The position numbers were made by a program, and so were the translations under genes. DNA of 64,000 bases from Mesostigma viride (taxonomy: Eukaryota; Streptophyta; Mesostigmatophyceae; Mesostigmatales; Mesostigmataceae). The notes under the pieces were generated by a model. That model ran no database searches. It was not told the origin of the DNA and worked only from the letters and a program-made list of their open reading frames with translations. The stretch covers positions 52,501-116,500 of the forward strand of contig RPFO01001075.1 in assembly GCA_009746045.1 (NCBI GenBank), given 5' to 3'. Shown here piece by piece: positions 33,689-49,680 of the stretch (position 1 is its first letter; every line of letters starts with the position of its first letter).

Positions 33689-33976
33689 ATGGCGTATTAT
33701 AGCAACACTTACGTTAATGCATTGAGATCTGGATCGTCTCGTTCGTCTTTCGCTAGAGGTGGCTTGACTAGTTTAGGTAGCATCAGGCCAGGTAGAGGTA
33801 GAGGTAGTGGTAGATACCCGAGGCGTAACAATGGACTCGGAGGAATTTTAGGTAGAGAACCAGACGACGATCCCCTGCAACATACGTCATTGAATCAACC
33901 CTTCCGCGTCCGGGAAAATGAAGACGACACCTACTTGACAGGTAATGGGCGGGTCGCCTGCAAGCTGGGGGGGTAG
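33689..33976 (+). CDS. Basic Arg/Gly-rich reading frame in the 5' part of the Gypsy element
   Basis: Opens with ATG 33689 and is rich in Arg, Gly and Ser (GRGRGSGRYPRRNNG), like RNA-binding tails. A GT at 33942 and an AG at 34185 would join EDDTYLT to DDPSPDAEFLKPDTYDHLAL in frame, so a 244-base intron is possible. Not recognised; assigned to the Gypsy only by position and strand. Confidence 0.35.
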   Translation: MAYYSNTYVNALRSGSSRSSFARGGLTSLGSIRPGRGRGSGRYPRRNNGLGGILGREPDDDPLQHTSLNQPFRVRENEDDTYLTGNGRVACKLGG

Positions 33977-34362
33977 TGCTGCCCGATTCGGGACACGCCC
34001 TGCCTAGAAGATAGACCTGCTTGAAGCGGAAAATCCTTTTATAGATAGCTCCTTTTCCTCGTTTTGTTTTCTTGAGACATGTGGCCTACTGTCGTAGATA
34101 GGTGATGGTTTTGGTTCTACGCTAGAGAGACGACTAGCGTCTCGTAGATTACACTTTTCTGCATTCTTGCCTGCGTTGTATTTAGACGACCCATCGCCAG
34201 ACGCAGAATTCTTGAAACCGGATACTTACGACCACCTGGCGCTGGAAACCTCGTCCCTGCGTGCGTCGTCAATCTGGTTCGGTTTCAGACACCCGAGATA
34301 AGTCGCCTAAGTTCTCCTCGTTCTCCTTATTTGACTACTCAAGACCTACCAGGTGCGTTAAC

Positions 34363-34584
34363 ATGAGCCAGCGACGTCCTTTTCCTGCTCCTTCTCATTC
34401 GACTAGTAATAATAGTTTAGCGAAGTATTACGTTGTTATTACCCCTCAATGGGCATCTATTTTCTTATCGTGGGCCGATGCTAGGAAGTTCGTTCAGTCA
34501 CGTGCTTATAACGTCTCCAAATATAAGAAGTTTATGTCCTTTGAAGAAGCTCAGACCTACCTAGTGAATGAGATTTGGGCATAG
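34363..34584 (+). CDS. RNase-H1-type hybrid-binding (viroplasmin-like) domain in the Gypsy 5' region
   Basis: From ATG 34363 the frame encodes KYYVVITPQW, IFLSWADARKFVQ and YKKFMSFEEAQTYL. This matches the pattern Y-V-V-x-G-x-x-x-x-I-Y-x-S-W-x-x-A-x-x-x-V...Y-K-x-F-x-S-x-E-E-A-x-x-Y-L of the small domain at the N-terminus of eukaryotic RNase H1 and in caulimovirus viroplasmins, which binds RNA/DNA hybrids or dsRNA. The frame ends at TAG 34584 inside a 20-bp tandem duplication (AGTGAATSAGATTTGGGYMT). A Ser/Pro-rich frame continues to 34768. Domain identity is fairly confident; its role in the retroelement is inferred. Confidence 0.65.
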   Translation: MSQRRPFPAPSHSTSNNSLAKYYVVITPQWASIFLSWADARKFVQSRAYNVSKYKKFMSFEEAQTYLVNEIWA

Positions 34585-34889
34585 TGAATCAGATTTGGGT
34601 CTCCATTCTCGTCCTTCTCCTCATGCTCGTCCTGCAGTAGATAGTCTTGTTTTTGTTACACCACCTCCATCTCCTCCTTCGTCTCCCCCTAAACGGGCTG
34701 CATCCTCATCTAGCTTAGATACGCCTCTCACCTTAGAGTTTGGTTGGCCTATCCATTACTGTTGCTAAAAAGGATTGATTTAAATTGTTTCCTTCTTTTA
34801 GGACACTAAAAGCCTTTTCTTTTCTTTCCTTGCCTTGTCCTTTATCCTTGTGCTTTCAGTTACATTCATAATCATTTACGTAATTAAAA

Positions 34890-35104
34890 ATGGATCCAGT
34901 GGTTGGTAACATGTCGCCTATACCTACCAACACTCCTACTATGAATAATAATAATAATAATAATAACAACAATAACAACACTCGTGGTAACCGACGGGAC
35001 TCACTTGAAACGGTGCACCATCTCACTCCTCAAGGTAATCTGCGTACCTCACCTCCTTCTCCTGTTACTGGTGGTCGCCGTCGTCCCTCACTTACCCCAC
35101 CTAC
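34890..35104 (+). CDS. Gypsy gag, N-terminal part, cut by Copia copy A
   Basis: ATG 34890 follows an A-rich leader. It contains an Asn run encoded by AAT/AAC units and a Pro/Ser-rich region ending PSLTPPT. Copy A is inserted after 35104 with duplication CCTAC. The frame resumes at 46905. Confidence 0.7.
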
Positions 35105-35688
35105 TGTTAAAATCGAGTTCGAATTTTATTAAATGATAATTTTACGGTAATCAGGTTACAAACTCAGAGCCAAGCCCCCAGCTTAATTTACCAGCGCAAC
35201 CATAGCCATTGCCAGCATAGCAGCAACAACCGTTGGACCCGCCGCAACACAATGCTGGCTTTTGGATCATCATCGTCTGTCAGGCGGCTAGGCTAGCCTG
35301 CGGCGCTAGGCACCGACGCAAGCCTGGGAACGCATCTCCGTTACACATCTCCGTTACAACACACCAGCCGAGTACCGACCAATCGACACACACCAGTATC
35401 TCGCCACTTGTCACGCCAGCCGGCAGTACCCAGAATCCTAGTCCGCACCTCAGTACCGGACCAGTGCCTCACAGCCAAAGTCTAGGGCGTAACTCACGAG
35501 GCATAACGCACACAGCGTAACTTAAATCGTTGTGGATCACACAAGCCAAAATTCAGCCGAACCTCAAAACGGCTAAGTCCCAATGCGCCGAATTAACCCG
35601 AACGCCTCGAACCACAAAATGGCTAAGTACCGGCACACAATCATTAATTATTTCCATGTGACTGCGAGCTGAAACCTATAATATAACA
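35105..35688 (-). repeat. LTR of copy A (3' LTR in element orientation)
   Basis: 584 bp, on + reading TGTTAAAATCGAG...ATAATATAACA. It differs from copy B LTRs by a few substitutions and single-base indels (584 against 582 and 583). Confidence 0.93.
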
Positions 35689-36162
35689 CCAGCCGCTTTT
35701 TCCCGAGCAGTCACACATCCCACCAATCATTATCTCACTCAGCTCGAGAGTAACCGACAGACACCTCACCAGGAAGCACTAACACAGGACGCTATGTACT
35801 AGGGGAGTCCGCACCCCTCACTTGGCGCCCATTCACGCCCTGGTAGTACAACCAGCATCTGTCAGTAAGTCAAGTAAGCAAGCGAGAATACAAGACTGAT
35901 CAAAAGACCACCCTCGGCTCCAACACCAACCACACCCTGAACCCACGGACTTTCACACATCACCAACCACAGTCCCCGCCTCCGATCAGGTCCTCAACCC
36001 AGGACCATCCCATCAGGTACATCCCCACCAAGATAGAGTTATCCAACCGTACTGGGTCATCCTGAGATGGGCTCGATCCAGGGGTCATTCCCAGCCCACA
36101 TGTAATGCGTCCCAACGCCTGCCAGCCTGAAATTCTCATGCCACATGGTCCATTGCCCAGAT

Positions 36163-39100
36163 CTACATCAAACCCTCCAGCAGTCCTTGCAGATCCCCGA
36201 GAGAGCCCCCCATGACCATCCGCAGGAGGCGATACTGGTCGCGCGCCCCAGCGAACAGCTTGGTCAGCGCATCAGCCGGGTTGAGCTTCCCAGGTAGATG
36301 AAGCACGCTCACTGCGTATGACAGTTCCTTGAGTAGTAGGAAATCCAGGTCGCGCGTCCTGGACAGGCTGTTGAGAATGAAACTCACAAGCGGCTGACTG
36401 TCGGTATGCACAGTCGTGGTCAGTACCAAACGAGCATCCAGCCACTTGCCCATCCAGCGCAGAAATTGCTCTAGATACAGGGACGCCTTGATGCACTCAC
36501 ACACCCCGCGACACTCATTGGTATCCGATCCAACTGCCACCCTGCGGCACAACCTAGAGTACCACCCACAGAGCGAACCATTGCCCTTGGGGTTGGAGAG
36601 CACAAACAAGCCGCCCATGCGAGCTCTCGTCTTGGTGAGCTCCCTGCCCTCGCCAGACGTGTCAGCAAAGCAATGCAACACAATCGGCTGAGAAAGAGAC
36701 AAACCAGAAAGTACTACACCCTGGCTCTCAGCAACATACTGCTTGATCACAGACGGAGAAACGAGAGCCAACACCTCATCCACAGTCCTACTTAACACCA
36801 GCAGGTCAGGCCCACACACCGCTGCCATCCAGCCGAGCTTGCCACGCAATCTGCTCCACAAACCCTTGGCGCACAACTCCTCCACATCGCGCATGAGCTC
36901 CTCCCTGTACTTGTCAGGAATACCCAAGTGCATCCGGTGCTTACCCGACACCACCCGCAGGGTTTGCACCACCCCGCAAAACACCCGTGGCGTCTGCGGC
37001 CCCAATTGCTGCAACTCACCCACTGGGAACCGCCGCCCAATGTCAGCATAGAATGCATGCAAGGCTGACCGCGAAGCAATGACACGCAAGTCATCCCCAT
37101 GCAGTTGTACAAACATAGGACCAGACGGCATCCGCGCCACGAACAACGATGGGTCGTAGGGAGATACCTCAAACTCTGCGATCTCACCCAACGCACGCAT
37201 GAGGGTTATCCTCCAAACAATCGACGCGCTCTGCAGACCCTCTATAGCCTTGCACAGACCCATGAACTCAGACGTGACCACCTCCTTCCAGAACGGCGGC
37301 GTCTGCACCACTAGAGGCGGAGTACCCTCCCACACCTCTTGCGCCACTTCCTCGCTAGAGTTAGGGAATGCGCGCTTGACATCAATGGACGCACACGCGT
37401 AGTCCTTGCCTTCGTCCAGAAAGCTAAGAAAAATCATGCTAACCATCCTGAACGTGTCCCATGCCATCCCTGGGGTGTAGAGCTCCTCCTTGGCCAGCGG
37501 GCTAGTACCTGCAAACTCTTGTGATACCGGCCTCACGTAGCAGATCTCCACACCTGCCTTCACCTTGTGGGACAGCACCATCTTCAGCGGAAGCACCCTA
37601 GCCCCCTTCGGCACCGTGTCAAGCGGTTCATACACCCCGTAGCCCTGCCACTCCTCAAGTGCCTTACGGAATGCACACCACCAGCTCGAGAACCCACTAG
37701 GCGTTGACATCTGCAGTACAAGCTCAGGGAATGTGATCGGGGAATGTGCGGCTATGTCCCTCTCAGTGATTCCTAGGCTGTTGGGATGCAGTAATGCAGG
37801 CATAACCAGGTCAGCAGCTGGCGGGAGATCAGCGCCCCACGCTACACCCTCCGTACCCGACAGTGCTGCTAGCCTAGCCACTGTGCTGCAAATGCGACTG
37901 AGAGGCTCGACTGACTTGTAAGACTGTAGCTCTATCGACCCGTGACCTACTCGGGTTAGCAATGAGCTCTGAATCCGCACATCAGGATGGTCCAGGAAAG
38001 GAAGTCCCAAAATGGCGGGTCCATCATACCCCTCGAGCACGCAAAACGGCGTCTCCTCCCCAAGATCGTCAGCATTACCTCACCCCGCACCGGCATCCTC
38101 ACTAACCCGGAGAAGTCCTCCACATACCTCCACCTGGACGCAGTGCACGGCAGATGCCTGGCTACTCCCTCACCCAGCAAGCACACCACCGCGTCAGTGT
38201 CCACTTCCAATCGACAACTACCCAGCCCGTCCGAATACCAGTTGGCAAGCTTAGAGACCGCAGCCACCAGCTCACCTGGCTCACCTCTCTCCTCGACAGC
38301 CTCGCTGTCGTCCATGGGGCTGTCGCCCTCACTCGGCAATATAGGCCCCGCGTCGGCCAACCCGCCAACGCCACCAGCCTGCTGCCCCGCACCTGCGGTC
38401 AATGCCCCAGCATCGCCGGCCCGTGCAACCCCACCTTCGGCTGGCTCACCCGCCTCACCGGACCGTGGTACCATCCCACCTTCGGCCACCCGCTCCTTGC
38501 CGGCCCGCGAGATGTTGCCCCCCAACTGCCGCTGCTCGCCCACCGTGGCAGCGCGTCGAGCTTCCTGCAGGCGCTCCACTAGGCGGGCTAGTACCGCGGC
38601 GCGCTGCTTCTCCTGGTCGTCAACGGCTGGGGCAACCCCCGAACCGCCCGACCCCACGCTAGCGGGACCGCCCTTGGAAGGTGGCAACCCAGCTTCCGGC
38701 GAAAGGGAGCGAGTAGGTTGATCAGGCCCACCCCCCTCCCTCACCCCCCCTGCAGCCCCGGGATCCCCCGCCTCACCCCCAGCCTGCACACTGGGGTCCC
38801 TAACACCTTCCTCAGCGGGTGGGTCTGGCGGCCCCAGCCCGTCATAGTAGGGGCGCAGGTGTTTCCACGCTAGCAGCTTGTCGTAGCAACTGTCCTCTAG
38901 CGCTACCGAAGCAAGCATGTGATCAGGATCGATCTCCTTGACCACACCGGGACCTCTCCATAGGCCCCGTTTTCCATGACTGCCCTCCGCGTAGGCCCAG
39001 ACCCTGGCGTTCACGCACGGCACATAAACCTGTCCACGTCGCAGGTCCATCTTTACCATGCGCACGTAACGATCGCTCAAATAATCCCTGTACTCTTCCA

Positions 39101-40040
39101 CAGCCTCAGGTGACAACAAGCCCATCTCCACTCCCTTAGGCGTGACTGCCACCTGCCCACCCAACACCTTGACCATTACACGGTTGTTGAGACATTGCTC
39201 TATCTCATTGCAGATCACCAGCCTCTCACGATACGAGCCTGTTCTCATCTTCTCCATGCATGCCATCACCTGCTTCGATGTCTGTATGTGGCGCTCGACA
39301 AGACCCTGGTGCTCGTGGTCAGCTACCCCAGCAAGTTCTATCTTCCCCACACCCGGCTCACCCACACAGCACTCAAACTGCTGATCGCACTCCAACACAG
39401 ATGCCACACCAAACTTGGACCTGAGGAGACGCAATGCATCACACAAGTGCTCCTTCAGCTTGCGCTCAAGTGGCACCATGACCTTGTACCTGGAGAACCT
39501 GCCCACTGCAAGCACGTAGTCTCTGTCGTCATACATGAATACATCACACTGCACCACACCTCGCTCAAACTCTGGCCTACGTGCATGGAACTTGTGCGGT
39601 TTAGGTGCCCGCTCCTGACATTTGCGACACCTTAACCACACCTGCTTGCACATATCCACTAAGTCTGTGAACCCTAGCATGGCTGCCCACTCCTCACCCG
39701 CATGCCCATGCCCTAGTGCTTTGTGTAACCGTGTGGCCATGTTAAGTACACTGAGCGACCCGGCTGCCTCACCGCACGCCGCACCATTCACATGTGCTGA
39801 ACTAGGGTCTGGTGAGGTACCACCTACCGGCGGCCCGCCCGCTGCGGTGTGCCCCCCTGCAGCGCCTCCAACCCACTCATTCCCCATCCCCTGAGACACT
39901 GCCCTTCCCCCTTCTGCAGCTGTCCCATGCTCCAGGTGGCCCCCCTTCTCCCTAGTGCCTGCTAGCACCGCCACCTGAGCACCCAGGTAGGGTGAGTACA
40001 CCTGGGGGGTCGAGCTGGCCTCCCCTGCACCAGCCCGCAT
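36163..40040 (-). pseudogene. Copia family 2 pol, copy A, frame-shifted in the protease domain
   Basis: Same domain order as copy B: zinc-binding pre-integrase, integrase, Gly/Pro-rich linker, retropepsin-like, RT, RNase H. One frame runs from 40040 to 37956. A base missing near 38052-38060 (GTCTCCTCCCC against GTCTCTCTCCCC in copy B, + strand) ends it inside the protease-like domain, at LTILGR. The second frame (38040-36163) carries the rest, from LEGYDGPAILGLPFL to the RNase H ADALTK. So copy A cannot make a full Pol by normal reading. Confidence 0.92.
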
Positions 40041-40055
40041 GCCAACCTCACCTAG

Positions 40056-40267
40056 TCACCTACGGCCACCGCCCTGGGCCGCTGGGCACAGGTGAGTGTC
40101 CCTCGCAAAGTGCCCTGGCTGCCCACACCTGTGACACACCGCTGGTGCTTGCGAGTTGGCGTTGCTGCGTGCCTGGAGAGTGTCCTTGTGCCTGTGATAG
40201 CAATTGGCTGCCATGTGTCCCGACTTCCCACACACAAAGCATGCCCCATGCACCGCCGGCTGTGCAC

Positions 40268-40308
<41 letters not shown>

Positions 40309-40756
40309 GAGCGCTGTTGCTGCTGATACGGCGACGCAGCTGCAGGCTGTTGTGCATGCTGCTGCTGCTGCGGGTATGGCTGCTGTCTACCTTGCTGCCA
40401 TCGCTTCCCAGGCATGCGCTGCGCTCGGCTGAAGCTGCCCTTATTGCCCCTACGCATCGGGCCCCCATTGCCCCGAGGCCCGCTGGGCCCCGCGCCGCTA
40501 GAGCCACCACCGCCCGCAATGGCGGCCACCTTGCCCCCATCCGGCGCTTTAGCAGCACCACCTTGGGCACCACCAGAAGAAGGAATGGAATTCACAGCGA
40601 CAGGCGGTAATGCAGGGGAAATCAGACCCAGCTCATTGAGCTTACCTTGGGCCCGCAGTTGGGCCACCATGTCCCTCTCCTCACCCTCGACAATGCCCGT
40701 GATAACCTCAATCGCCTTATTGAGATCATCCTCGGCTTTCTCACGCTTGAGAGCTG
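40056..40756 (-). pseudogene. Copia family 2 gag, copy A, C-terminal part
   Basis: Encodes the Gly-rich, Gln-rich region (a run of 13 Gln) and a CCHC knuckle CFVCGKSGHMAANC, followed by a second Cys/His cluster CHRCGQPGHFARDTHLC. Ends at TGA followed by CTAG, as in copy B. It is cut from its N-terminal half by the DNA element at 40757. Confidence 0.9.
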
Positions 40757-45747
<4,991 letters not shown>

Positions 45748-46275
45748 TGCCATGGCATTCTGGAAATTAAGGTCCTTGGCATTGCGAACATAACGGTCCA
45801 CCACCGCCAGTTCCACCACCGGAATGCCATCCTTTACACTCTCGTTTCTCGCATTTCTCAAAGCGAGAAGGTCGAGTGTGTAGGGACGCTTCGGCACCCA
45901 ATTATAAATGCCAACATGACGAGACTTGGCAGATGCTTTCGATTCAAGAAGTGCTGCACGCAACCTACCTCCAATTGCAGCGCCCTCGATTTTCTCGTCA
46001 CGGCAGGAGCGCAGGCAATTTACTAGAATGGCGTTGTCGGCTCTAAACATTCCGGCATCCCGGAATAGCCCATACAGATCCTCGGTTTTATCTGCATGAT
46101 CCGCCACAAACGCCTCAAACCTGTCACAGAAATCCTCTACCAATGTCACTGCCGCATCAAGAGGAACTGTCCCGACTCGTGTTTTGCACAGCTCTATCAA
46201 ATTCTTCTCATTTCTTAAATCCTTCCACCCAGTACGCTTTCTCGAATCCGTCTCTTCTTGTTCTTGATCCGACAT
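45748..46275 (-). pseudogene. Copia family 2 gag, copy A, N-terminal part
   Basis: ATG at 46275 (- strand), MSDQEQEETDSRKR onward, 176 codons matching copy B gag with a Val for Ile change (VGTVPLD against VGTIPLD). It is interrupted after QNAMA by the DNA element. Confidence 0.92.
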
Positions 46276-46315
46276 TGCTACGTTTTTCCTTATTAATTAA
46301 CCCCGTCCTAGTACA

Positions 46316-46899
46316 TGTTAAAATCGAGTTCGAATTTTATTAAATGATAATTTTACGGTAATCAGGTTACAAACTCAGAGCCAAGCCCCCAGCTTAATTT
46401 ACCAGCGCAACCATAGCCATTGCCAGCATAGCAGCAACAACCGTTGGACCCGCCGCAACACAATGCTGGCTTTTGGATCATCATCGTCTGTCAGGCGGCT
46501 AGGCTAGCCTGCGGCGCTAGGCACCGACGCAAGCCTGGGAACGCATCTCCGTTACACATCTCCGTTACAACACACCAGCCGAGTACCGACCAATCGACAC
46601 ACACCAGTATCTCGCCACTTGTCACGCCAGCCGGCAGTACCCAGAATCCTAGTCCGCACCTCAGTACCGGACCAGTGCCTCACAGCCAAAGTCTAGGGCG
46701 TAACTCACGAGGCATAACGCACACAGCGTAACTTAAATCGTTGTGGATCACACAAGCCAAAATTCAGCCGAACCTCAAAACGGCTAAGTCCCAATGCGCC
46801 GAATTAACCCGAACGCCTCGAACCACAAAATGGCTAAGTACCGGCACACAATCATTAATTATTTCCATGTGACTGCGAGCTGAAACCTATAATATAACA
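46316..46899 (-). repeat. LTR of copy A (5' LTR in element orientation)
   Basis: 584 bp, apparently identical to 35105-35688. Confidence 0.93.
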
Positions 46900-46904
46900 C
46901 CTAC

Positions 46905-48424
46905 CGTTGAACAACGTGTCAGATTTAGTGATGAACCCTCTTTTGCTGTGAACCAGGCCCCTGCCCCTCCTGCAACCGTGGCTCAACCCTCCAGCAGGTC
47001 CTCACTAACTAACAATGTTGCTAGGCCTCCTTCCCACCCTGTGCCTTCCATGCCTGCTTTTAACACGGGTCGTGCCTCTGCCCCTGTCGGCCCTTCTGGG
47101 CGCCCTAGTGCAGTTCCCTTTTACCCACCTGCTTCCTGGTCCTACCCTGAGACGGCCTATGAGGCAGCCCAGGTCCCTACCCGTGTGGCTGATTTAGAAG
47201 TTAATAGTGATTTCAGCACCATGCCTCTAGATGACAGAAATTATGATCATTTTGCCTACTCCTCTCTTCGTGAGCAATATACTGTACCCTTCTCCTATGG
47301 GCACCAGCCTGAAACGGTGGCCCCTTCTAGACCCCTACCCAAGACTTTTCCTCTTCCTTCCTTCTATCCCGCTTATGTAGCAGTGGAAGATAGTGGCCCT
47401 ATGGGAAAAACTGACTCTTCTAATCCCCCTAAGCCCCCTGCTCTTCCCCTCTTCGCTAACCTTCCCAAGCTGGATGTCAAGTCTACCCCTCAACAGTTTT
47501 TCACCTTTATTATGTTGCTTACCCAGAACACAGAGTCGTGGCAGAATCATAATAGATGGCGTCTCTCTGATGCTGTATTAGTTCCTCACTATCTTACAAC
47601 CTGCATTACTCCTGAGCTTGCTAACCTCATTCAGTGTGAGTCTTTGGCCTCTCATGCCTACCCTAACTCTGTAGCAGAATTGTTTAAGCGTTTAGAGAAC
47701 CATTTAGTCCCTCCTGATTCAGATTGGCAGGACAGATTAGCCTTTGGTACCTTGCAGCAGGGTACTAAATCATTTAATTAAGGAGTATATGAAAGAGTTT
47801 GATGCTCAGATGGTACGAATTAGGGATTTGTCGGGTGCAGAAGTACGTGCTCGCTTCCTCCAAGGCCTCAGTAGACCTTTATTACGTGAAGTCAAGCGCC
47901 AGTTCTCTGCCTACCGTTTTACTGATCTGCCCCTCAAGCATGTGCGCCAGCATCTCCTGCGAGTAGCAGATTTCTTCACCACTCCTTCTCTCCCTACCCG
48001 TTCCCGTATTAATAATATTATCCTTACCCCTGAGGAGGAGAACTCCTATGTAGAAGAATTAGATATCTGTGTTGCTGATCTATCAGCTCTTGATGTCTCT
48101 CATATCACATGCTATCATTGTAAGGAAGTAGGTCATCTTAATTAAACGTGAGTGCCCCAAGTTCCTTTCGGGTGCTCCCCCTCATCCCGACGCACGCCCT
48201 CCTCGTACCCCTCAGCGTGCTCCTATTCGTCCTACTTCAGGACGCATTCCCTCAGCTACCCCTAGTAGGCTGAATGCTTTGCAGGCAGGACCCCCAGGGT
48301 TCCCCTATGATAATCAGGCTCCCGCACCCTCTTCGCTCCCTCGTGACCCTCCAGCAGTGGCTTTTTCGCCAGGGTCTTCTTCGGGGTTAGTTCCTATGGA
48401 TTTGGGGGGGGAGGGGGAACAGTA
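46905..48424 (+). pseudogene. Gypsy gag, main part with CCHC knuckle
   Basis: Resumes at VEQRVRF in frame with 34890-35104. A Pro-rich region is followed by a capsid-like helical stretch (FFTFIMLLTQNTESWQNHNR, SVAELFKRLENHL, EVRARFLQGLSRPLLREVKR). A zinc knuckle CYHCKEVGHL...RECP follows. Two 4-base insertions, each creating TTAATTAA (near 47774-47781 and 48138-48145), shift the frame. Removing TTAA restores SFKEYMKEF and GHLKRECPKF. A G8 run near 48407 precedes a stop and another frame change into protease. Confidence 0.82.
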
Positions 48425-48426
48425 GG

Positions 48427-49680
48427 CCTGTCAGCCGGGGGTAACCTGGACAGGTCCTTAGATAGTACCCCAGATAAAAATTTTTGCCTGCCTGTGTTTA
48501 TAACCTCTGTAGGAGCTGAATCTTCCCTACCACTACGTGTGCGTCCTCTTATGCTCTTGAATGGTGGTTTAACCGTCCCCCACACCGTTGTAGACCCTTT
48601 CTTGCATGCTGATGAACTTTTGAATGTCTCTGTGTTGGTAGATAGCGGTGCGGCTAGCTCCTTTGTGAGCGAGGCCCTAGTTAGGCGTTTAGGACTAGTC
48701 CCTACCCCTCACACCAAACCTGTCACTGTTCATTATGCTGATGGTCGCACCAGTCATTCCCCGGGTACGGTGTCCCTTCCCCTGGTCATACAAGGACGTA
48801 CTGTCAACCTGACGGCCACTATAGGCCCTATCACTACCGCTGATGTATTACTAGGATTAGATTGGCACCAGGATAATAAGATTACTATTAATTATGATAC
48901 CATGGTCATTTGGTTTCCAGATAGCTCTTACTGGGTACCGGAACGTCATTATAGATTGGAAAATTTATCCTTGGTAGATATTACTCCTCCTACACCTGTT
49001 GATCCTCCCGTAAGACCTATACCTGAAGTATTAATGTCCAATGATGAGTTGCGTTCTGAATTAAAGGAATATGGATATTTATTATGTATGTTCCTTCAGT
49101 TAGAAGTACAGGAGATACCTATCACTAATAATAGTGTGGATATAGATATAAACACAGTGGATACAATAGGAGTGGGATTTACTGAAAATGAAATAGTAAG
49201 ATACATGGCCGTGATAGATTCCTCAAAAGTTTTTGAAGAAAAGACTCCTTCTTATCCTCCTCCTCGTTCTGTTTTACACCGTGTAGTTATCAAGGACGGT
49301 GCAGTTCCTACGCACTCTCCGATGTATAGAATGGGCCCTACCGAGTTAAAGGAACTAAAACAGATTTTAGTGTCACTATTAGAAGCAGGATTGATAGAGC
49401 CTAGTAACTCTCCCTACTCAGCTGGTGTCCTGTTAGTTCCTAAGCCAAATGGCAAGTTTCGCCTAGTTACTGATTATAGGAAGTTGAATGATATTACTGT
49501 GAAGTCTAAATACCCTCTACCTCGTATTGATGATATATTTAATAAGGTTAAAGGTTCCACTTGTTTCACAGTACTGGATTGTGCGGATGGTTTTTGGCAG
49601 TTGCGGATAGCTCCTGAGGATTGCCATAAAACCGCCTTTGCTACCCCTTTTGGTCATTACCAGTTTAGAGTAGCGGCTAT
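48427..49680 (+). CDS. Gypsy protease and N-terminal half of reverse transcriptase
   Basis: A classical retropepsin with VDSGAASSFV (Asp codon 48641) and DVLLGLDWH is followed by the RT fingers and palm: VLLVPKPNGKFRLVTDYRKL and LDCADGFWQLRIAPED with the first catalytic Asp, ending at FGHYQFRVAA. Here the LINE is inserted, with 12-bp duplication AGTAGCGGCTAT (49669-49680 and 51193-51204). Protease precedes RT directly, as is normal for Gypsy. Confidence 0.9.

Noticed and set aside
40260..40420. CAG/CTG tracts as an independent microsatellite
   Set aside because: They encode the Gln-rich part of the Copia Gag and are conserved between copies A and B.
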